Assembly (NCBI GenBank): GCA_963788585.1
Contig: CAWBHA010000003.1
Location: 1,984,001 to 2,048,000, forward strand
Reading direction: 5' to 3'
Source of the DNA: Bog-473 sp963788585
GTDB lineage: Bacteria > Actinomycetota > Acidimicrobiia > Acidimicrobiales > RAAP-2
DNA: 64,000 nt
Positions within the stretch are counted from its first letter, which is position 1. Each line of letters starts with the position of its first letter. A program made the position numbers and the translations under genes. The notes under the pieces are model-generated. The model was given only the letters and a program-made list of their open reading frames with translations, was not told where the DNA came from and searched no databases. Shown here piece after piece: positions 59,004 through 64,000 of the stretch.

Positions 59004-61415
59004 TCAGTTCTTCACGAAGACCGTGACGGCTTTGCTCTGCAGAGTCTTTCCGAGTGCATTCGACACAACAGCCTGTAGTTCGTAGCGGCCGTTCGCGACG
59101 CTCGATGTGTTCCAGTCGCAGGGAGTGCCTATCAAGCTACTTCCATGCGTGACGCAGACGGAGCGTTTGCTCAACCCTCCCCCCGAGAGCACAAAGTCGA
59201 CACTGGCAACGGGTGAGTTGCCCAGGACCGCACCTGCAGCCAGCCAGTAGCTACCAGACAACGTCGCGCCGTTCGAGGGTCGCAGCACGTGGATCTCCAA
59301 CTCCGGCCTGAAGTGTGTGGGCGGAGCGGTCGGACTGAAGAGAGCAGAACCGAGGGCTTTCTGGACGTACGTTGCATACGTCGCGCTGACATGGAATCGA
59401 TCCATATAGACATCGTACGTGCCGACGACGGCGGTGCACAGGTTCGAACAGAACCACGGCGTTGGGTCGATATACCGAACATGGAGGGACTCCGTGACCG
59501 AGAATTCGGCTTCGTCAAATTGCCGATAGGCCTGGGTGACTGGCGTCGAGCAAGCTTGGACCGCGTCGAGGTGCGCCGACAAGCACGCGGGTGGCGATTG
59601 GGCAAGAAGCGGGATGTTGCCGAGAAAGATCTTCTCGATTCGTGAACTGGGTATCGCATGGAAGAGCTCTCTCAGCCCGTCGCTCCATTGCAAAGAGGTG
59701 AAATACTTTGGCCCCGGTGCAGCGTAGGTGCTGTCTTGGGAGACGATCAACATGCTGGGTGACAAGCGATTGATCGTCCGTACGGCCCACGCGTGCCAGT
59801 CGTCGCAGGCGATGTAGGGATCTTGCGCACTTCCGACTCCCGTGGGATTGGAGACCGTGATCATCGAGGCCGGGCAACCCGGCTTTCCGAGCACGAGAAG
59901 TCTCATGTGGGCATCTTTCGCAATGGAATCGAAGGCGGGTAGCCACATCAGCGCATGAGAGTCCCCGTAGACGATGAGGAGCCGACGAGCGTGGACATCG
60001 CCGAGGATGCACAGACTCTGCGTCGATTGTGTCGAACCCGCCGTGCAGGAGGCGGGCTCATCTGCGCCCCCCCAGTCGCTCGCCGCCTGAGCGAGGCCGG
60101 GCTCGATCGTGTCGGGGACGGTCGTGATCGACTTGGCTGCGGCGACCTCATGGAGCACGGCTGCCACATTGGGTGCGGGGGTGACGGTGGTGACGGCGTT
60201 GGAGTCCGATTCGACACTGATCACCAAGGAGAGGACGAGGACGGTCGCGAGCGCTGTCGCGAGACCCGCGGCGACGGTGGTCCTCGATGGCAGCTTCCAG
60301 TGCCGGATGGGGTTCTCGACGAGGCGGTAGGAGGCCATCGAGACCACGATGGCGAGGAGGAGCAACCAGAGGTTGTCCCAAACGGGGAGGCTGGACGTGC
60401 CGGCCTGCTCGGCGGCGATGATGAGGATCGGCCAGTGCCACAGATAGAGCGAGTAGGAGCGCTTGCCGAACCATTGGAAGGGCCCGAGCCCGAGCAGCTG
60501 CTCGGCGCCCAGGCGGGGTGCGACCACGCCTCCGGCAATGACGAGTGCCGCGCCGAGGACCGGGATGGCGACGAGCGACCCCGGATACGAGGTCTGGGCG
60601 GTGAAGGTGAAGGCGGCGGCCACGATGGCGGCCAGTCCGCTCCAGGTGAGCACCGCCGCGATCGACGCCGGCATCCGCCTCAGCCAGGGGGTCCCCACGG
60701 CGACGAGGGCCCCCAGGGCCAGTTCCCAGGCACGGGTGAACGGAGAGAAGTAGGCCGATGTGGGCTGTGCCGCGGTCTGCACGATCGAGAACCAGTAGGA
60801 GGCGACGATCACCACGACCAAGACGATCGCCATCTTCGCCTGGTGCGACAGACGACCCTTCAGCCTGGCCATGACCAAGAACAAGGTCGGATAGACGACG
60901 TAGAACTGCTCTTCGACCGAGAGCGACCAGAAGTTCTGCAACGGAGAGGGAGGGAGCTTGGCCGTGAAGTAGTTCGTCCCGACCGCCTCGAAGTGGAAAT
61001 TGGAGAGGAAGACCGCCGCCCAGCGCCCGTCGTCGGCGACGAGGTTGCCCGACACGAAGCCGAGCGCGACGTACGAGGCGGCCACGGTCACCACGATGAC
61101 CAGCGTTGCCGCAGGCAGGATCCGGCGAACCCGTCGGGCATAGAAGTCGAGGATCGACGTGCGACCCCTGGCCCGACGCTCCCTCAGCAAGAGCCCGGTG
61201 ATGACAAAGCCCGAGATCACGAAGAAGACGTCGACGCCGACGAACCCACCGGTCACTCCGGGGATGCCGGCGTGATAGAAGACCACCAGCAGGACCGCGA
61301 CCGCGCGAAGACCTTCTACGTCGGGTCGAAAGCGCCGGTCGTCAGGGGCGGTCCCCGCCTCGTTGCCGGACGAGAGAAATCGCTCGTCAAGTGCCAACGA
61401 GTTCAAGCCGACCAT
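59004..61415 (-). CDS. Acyltransferase-3 / SGNH fusion with C-terminal Ig-like module (copy 2)
   Basis: About 803 aa from ATG 61415. The membrane acyltransferase half has the same sequence as copy 1 (FRPDVEGLRAV to AASDWGG). Then ADEPASCTAG begins an SGNH domain with YGDSHALMW and DRFHVSATYAT, about 45 percent similar by eye to copy 1, ending at SALF. The last ~100 residues (59007-59310) are an Ig-like Big_7-type module (LRPSNGATLSGSYWLAAG, VDFVLSGG, SSVANGRYELQAVVSNALG). It should acylate a surface glycan. The TTG-start GT4 gene is coupled behind it. Confidence 0.88.
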   Translation of the reverse strand: MVGLNSLALDERFLSSGNEAGTAPDDRRFRPDVEGLRAVAVLLVVFYHAGIPGVTGGFVGVDVFFVISGFVITGLLLRERRARGRTSILDFYARRVRRILPAATLVIVVTVAASYVALGFVSGNLVADDGRWAAVFLSNFHFEAVGTNYFTAKLPPSPLQNFWSLSVEEQFYVVYPTLFLVMARLKGRLSHQAKMAIVLVVVIVASYWFSIVQTAAQPTSAYFSPFTRAWELALGALVAVGTPWLRRMPASIAAVLTWSGLAAIVAAAFTFTAQTSYPGSLVAIPVLGAALVIAGGVVAPRLGAEQLLGLGPFQWFGKRSYSLYLWHWPILIIAAEQAGTSSLPVWDNLWLLLLAIVVSMASYRLVENPIRHWKLPSRTTVAAGLATALATVLVLSLVISVESDSNAVTTVTPAPNVAAVLHEVAAAKSITTVPDTIEPGLAQAASDWGGADEPASCTAGSTQSTQSLCILGDVHARRLLIVYGDSHALMWLPAFDSIAKDAHMRLLVLGKPGCPASMITVSNPTGVGSAQDPYIACDDWHAWAVRTINRLSPSMLIVSQDSTYAAPGPKYFTSLQWSDGLRELFHAIPSSRIEKIFLGNIPLLAQSPPACLSAHLDAVQACSTPVTQAYRQFDEAEFSVTESLHVRYIDPTPWFCSNLCTAVVGTYDVYMDRFHVSATYATYVQKALGSALFSPTAPPTHFRPELEIHVLRPSNGATLSGSYWLAAGAVLGNSPVASVDFVLSGGGLSKRSVCVTHGSSLIGTPCDWNTSSVANGRYELQAVVSNALGKTLQSKAVTVFVKN

Positions 61416-61481
61416 CCCCTCCCCGTGAGGGGCAAATCCTAATTGATGGCTCTCGTCCGGAGGGATCGCCAGAGCGTTGAC
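60067..61481. repeat. 1415-bp direct repeat, copy 2 (partner 49198-50612)
   Basis: Same orientation as its partner. It spans the acyltransferase membrane half and 66 bp of upstream DNA, including a TAGGAT hexamer in the leader (reverse strand, near 61434-61439) that could be the promoter -10 box. It begins in a C7 tract, where the partner has C8. Confidence 0.92.
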
Positions 61482-61532
61482 GAGAGGGGACACGCCATCG
61501 GTTCGCATGCACGCCGAGGACCGGGGTGCGAG

Positions 61533-62435
61533 CTACTCCACGCTGATGTCCGCGAAGTTGGGCCAGAGACCGAGGTCGAGGTCCTTGACATGCTCGGACA
61601 GCGCGCGCACGTCTGGAGCGTACAGATCGATGAGACGTCGGCGGACGTCCTGCTCCAGGACAATGGTCTGGGCTGTGGCGTTGACCCTGCTGTCGATCCC
61701 TTCGACCACAAACGGCTCCAGCCCGAGGAATTGGTACGTGCGGGCGAGCTGGCCGGCAGGATCCGCTTTACAACGCTCATACTGCAGTATGAGGATCTGC
61801 TCCCGAGGAAAGTGCGCGGTCCACCGGCACAGAGCGTCGTGATACAGCCCTCGGGCGACTGCGTCCTGATATGTCTGGACCGTCAGCCTCCCGCGGTCGC
61901 GGCGTTGGTGTGCCAGACCTGACCGGAAGCGGTCGATGGGGTCGCGGAGAAGTACGAGCAGGCGGGTCCTGGGTGCGGCCTGCGCGAGCAGAGGGGGAAC
62001 CCACGGAGTGTGCATGTAGTCGGGGGTCCATTCACCTGTCAGGCTGCCAGGCGGACGCGGGAACCAGTCGTGGTAGAGGGAGCAGTCCCGTGCCCCGAAC
62101 GGGCGAGCGACGTACCGGCCGAAAAAGTGTCGCTCCTTGTGGATGTCGTTGCGCGAGAACACGTCGGGGTGCGCGCAGAGAGCCTCGTACCACCAGGTCG
62201 TGCCGGCTTTTTGGGCTCCAATACCCACGAAGTCGGGTGGTCCGGTTACTTCCCCGCTTCCCGCTGACGGTGGCGTGGGGTCGAAGCCATCCTCCCACGG
62301 CGCGTACTTGCCGAAGGCGTGAAGGATCGATCGCCGAGCCGTTGCCGGCAATTTTGCGAAGGCGGGTACAGCGATCCGCCGCACACCGCGTAACTCGTCC
62401 CGTTGGTGGTCGCCCTCTCGCGGCGTCGTCATCAC
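61533..62435 (-). CDS. Sulfotransferase family protein (PAPS-dependent)
   Basis: 300 aa. GIGAQKAGTTWWYEALCAHPDVF is the 5'-phosphosulfate-binding loop, KERHFFGRYVARPFGARD follows, and LLRDPIDRFRSGLAHQRRD the 3'-phosphate loop; a late PFVVEGIDSRVN closes the fold. Cytosolic, no membrane helix. It should transfer sulfate from PAPS to a glycan or lipid-linked sugar, in line with its place among polysaccharide genes. The ATGATG start is ambiguous by one codon. Confidence 0.87.
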   Translation of the reverse strand: MMTTPREGDHQRDELRGVRRIAVPAFAKLPATARRSILHAFGKYAPWEDGFDPTPPSAGSGEVTGPPDFVGIGAQKAGTTWWYEALCAHPDVFSRNDIHKERHFFGRYVARPFGARDCSLYHDWFPRPPGSLTGEWTPDYMHTPWVPPLLAQAAPRTRLLVLLRDPIDRFRSGLAHQRRDRGRLTVQTYQDAVARGLYHDALCRWTAHFPREQILILQYERCKADPAGQLARTYQFLGLEPFVVEGIDSRVNATAQTIVLEQDVRRRLIDLYAPDVRALSEHVKDLDLGLWPNFADISVE

Positions 62436-62454
62436 CGTGGACAGACCCTGACCA

Positions 62455-63465
62455 TTACTCGGGATCGCTGGTCCGACCTTGTGCGGCCGCTGCCACCGTC
62501 GCCGACACGTCGCTCATGGTCAGTGACTGCATGCCCTCCGCCACGGCTAGCCGGTCGAACTCGTCGAGCACCTGTTCGAGCACCGCGAAATTCTCGCGCT
62601 GGTGCTGGGAAAAATTGTGGGGGTGCCACCACAGATGGAAGATGCGCCCGTGCTGAGCCGCATGTCGAAGGCCGGAGCGCAGCCGAGCGACGCGGAGGGG
62701 TTCGAGCCGCTTTCGGGCGGGGTCGTACGGACGCAAGAACGCGCTGGCCGGCACGTCGCAGAGGCCCGACACGCGCAGGACGTCGCTCCACCCCGTCGTC
62801 GGAGGTGGCGAGATTCCGATATACGTGTCGGCCAATCTGGCCCCGCGATGGAGAAGGCTCTCGTCACCCGCCCGGTGAGCTCGATGGCCCCATGCCCGTT
62901 GGGGGCCGCGGATGCAGGTGAACCCCAGATCGAGGACCGCTTTCGCGTAGACGGGGTTCCACTGGTTACGGGGCAGCACCAGACTGGTCAGCGCCAGGCC
63001 GCGGCGGAGCGCAATGGCCTGGGCCGCTGCGAGATCCGCCCGGAACGTTGCCTCGTTCTGTCCGGCTTCGAGGCAGTAGTAGTGCGAGAACGTGTGTGAC
63101 CCCACTTCCTGCCCGTCGCCGCCGCTGATCAGCTCGACGAGCGAGCCGGCCAGGTGCTCGGGGTCACGCTCCTCGTCGACTCCGACCGCCTCGAGATAGG
63201 GATCGAGCTCTCCGCGTCGGTACGCCGGACGCTCGCCCGGTAGGTAGGCATCGAGCTCGTCACGGGTCGATGCGAAGAGGAAGCCAACGGTCGCCCAGGT
63301 GGCACGGATCTGCCTTCGCGTGAACACGTCGAGCAAGTCCCGTACCGCCTTGCGGGCCTCTGGAAGGCGACCGAAGAGGGCATCGTCCGGCGTGACGTGG
63401 TCACGTATTCCCCAGTGCAGCTCGAAGTCCAGCGAGATCACCAGGGCTCCGGGCCGGTCTGCCAT
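62455..63465 (-). CDS. Polysaccharide deacetylase family protein (NodB-like, DUF3473/WalW-style)
   Basis: 336 aa from ATG 63465, with GGGAGGGG upstream. LVISLDFELHWGIRD carries the first metal Asp; RRQIRATWATVGFLFA is the second barrel strand, then GQEVGSHTFSHYYCL with the His-x3-His metal pair, SLVLPRNQWNPVYAKAVLDLGFTCIRGPQ and a late RIFHLWWHPHNFSQHQRENFAVLEQVLDEF. The NodB pattern with C-terminal extension is seen in actinobacterial envelope operons. It should deacetylate an N-acetyl sugar of a surface glycan, perhaps the one acylated by the neighbouring acyltransferases. Confidence 0.87.
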   Translation of the reverse strand: MADRPGALVISLDFELHWGIRDHVTPDDALFGRLPEARKAVRDLLDVFTRRQIRATWATVGFLFASTRDELDAYLPGERPAYRRGELDPYLEAVGVDEERDPEHLAGSLVELISGGDGQEVGSHTFSHYYCLEAGQNEATFRADLAAAQAIALRRGLALTSLVLPRNQWNPVYAKAVLDLGFTCIRGPQRAWGHRAHRAGDESLLHRGARLADTYIGISPPPTTGWSDVLRVSGLCDVPASAFLRPYDPARKRLEPLRVARLRSGLRHAAQHGRIFHLWWHPHNFSQHQRENFAVLEQVLDEFDRLAVAEGMQSLTMSDVSATVAAAAQGRTSDPE

Positions 63466-63613
63466 GCTCACCCCTCCCATCTCTTGTTGTGCCGATTCTC
63501 ACGCGGACGCAGGCCTGACTCGAGGCCACGCGTGACCTCGTCCTCCCTGCGGCAACACCGATGGTAGTGGACGACTCGCGCCCGAGGTCTCGGGCTGGCG
63601 ACGCGCCGAGCGT

Positions 63614-64000
63614 TCATCGCACACCGTCGCGCCAGCGACGCCACAGGTAGCCCCAAAGGGTGGGGTGGTAGTAGAGGCGCGACCCCGGTGCGACACTTGT
63701 GTGCAGTGGCTCGAGCTCCGTGCCGGACAGCAATTTGACGGTCTGGGCTCCGAGCAGCGGTAGGCCGTGCACCAGGTGCAGGTCGGGATAGGTCGCGATG
63801 GTGTCCTCATCGGAGATCGCGAAGGTGGATTGCGCGAGGACCCCCCCGGTGTCGATCCCCGGGTCAACAAGGTGAACCGTGGTGCCTACCCACTCAGGGT
63901 GTTGCTCGGCGAGCGCCCAGTAACCACCGTGCACTCCGCGGTAGCGGGGGGTGATGCCGGCGTGCATGTTCAGGACCGGGCAGTCGGCTGACGCCAACAC
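63614..64000 (-). CDS. Formyltransferase-like protein (5' end cut by window edge)
   Basis: At least 128 aa, open to the right edge. CPVLNMHAGITPRYRGVHGGYWALAEQHPEWVGTTVHLVDPGIDTGGVLAQ is the catalytic core of formyl-tetrahydrofolate-dependent transferases, with Asn and His of N-x-H and the Asp in VDPGIDTG. The C-terminus then ends after YYHPTLWGYLWRRWRDGVR. Enzymes of this type N-formylate amino-sugars in O-antigen-like polymers or methionyl-tRNA. Its position in a polysaccharide region favours a sugar N-formyltransferase. The short C-terminus argues against Fmt, which has a further domain. Confidence 0.75.
   Translation of the reverse strand: MLASADCPVLNMHAGITPRYRGVHGGYWALAEQHPEWVGTTVHLVDPGIDTGGVLAQSTFAISDEDTIATYPDLHLVHGLPLLGAQTVKLLSGTELEPLHTSVAPGSRLYYHPTLWGYLWRRWRDGVR

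Noticed and set aside
1..64000. CRISPR array or phage/plasmid modules
   Set aside because: No regularly spaced short direct repeats, cas, integrase, capsid, replication or conjugation genes were seen.

Overview
The window is about 64 kb of high-GC DNA with densely packed genes, many of which overlap by 4 nt (ATGA/GTGA). Features pointing to Actinomycetota, plausibly an Acidimicrobiia-like lineage (the class is an inference), are frequent GTG starts, several luciferase-like (F420-type) oxidoreductases, a mycothiol-conjugate-amidase-like LmbE deacetylase, a CtaG-type oxidase assembly protein, and many start codons only 6-8 nt downstream of a TANNNT -10 box (leaderless mRNAs). No ribosomal RNA, plasmid or phage genes were seen; there is one tRNA gene, tRNA-Arg(CCT).

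Layout. (1) 1-11.7 kb: edge-truncated nitroreductase, rhodanese+E1 sulfur-carrier adenylyltransferase, a YfhO-like membrane protein, an IS481-type transposase relic, a CapA-like protein, an alpha/beta hydrolase/aldo-keto reductase pair, CtaG, a VOC protein, the methylmalonyl-CoA mutase large subunit and an acetyltransferase. (2) 11.9-15.9 kb: a reverse-strand acyl-CoA carboxylase/M20 peptidase/monooxygenase-like operon facing a frameshifted biotin ligase. (3) 15.9-22.8 kb: a forward cell-envelope sugar operon (RmlB-like, RmlD, UDP-glucose dehydrogenase, UDP-xylose synthase-like, two GT2 glycosyltransferases, a duplicated retropepsin-like protein). (4) 22.8-46.7 kb: mostly metabolic genes (ArsR/SRPBCC pair, SDRs, luciferase-like enzymes, an acyl-CoA ligase, aldehyde dehydrogenase, FabH/thiolase operon, threonine aldolase, LmbE deacetylase, ECF sigma/anti-sigma pair, SAH hydrolase). 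Interspersed are a lower-GC membrane glycosyltransferase-like gene at 25.8 kb and a structured, possibly omega-RNA/HEARO-like non-coding segment at 35.6 kb. (5) 47.0-64.0 kb: starting at the tRNA-Arg gene, a surface-polysaccharide region with four glycosyltransferase-type genes, two SGNH-acyltransferases, a secreted CocE-type hydrolase, a sulfotransferase, a polysaccharide deacetylase and an edge-truncated formyltransferase.

The most unusual feature is in region 5. Two acyltransferase genes about 10.9 kb apart carry an apparently identical 1.4 kb segment coding for the whole membrane acyltransferase half, then switch abruptly, at a G7/G8 tract, into clearly diverged SGNH and Ig-like halves. 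The same kind of C-terminal Ig-like (Big_7-type) module also ends two unrelated membrane glycosyltransferase-like proteins, one of them 20 kb away at 25.8 kb. This suggests a modular, possibly recombining set of surface-glycan modification enzymes. Three genes (biotin ligase, quinone oxidoreductase, possibly a GNAT protein) show single-base frame breaks that may be real decay or sequencing error.
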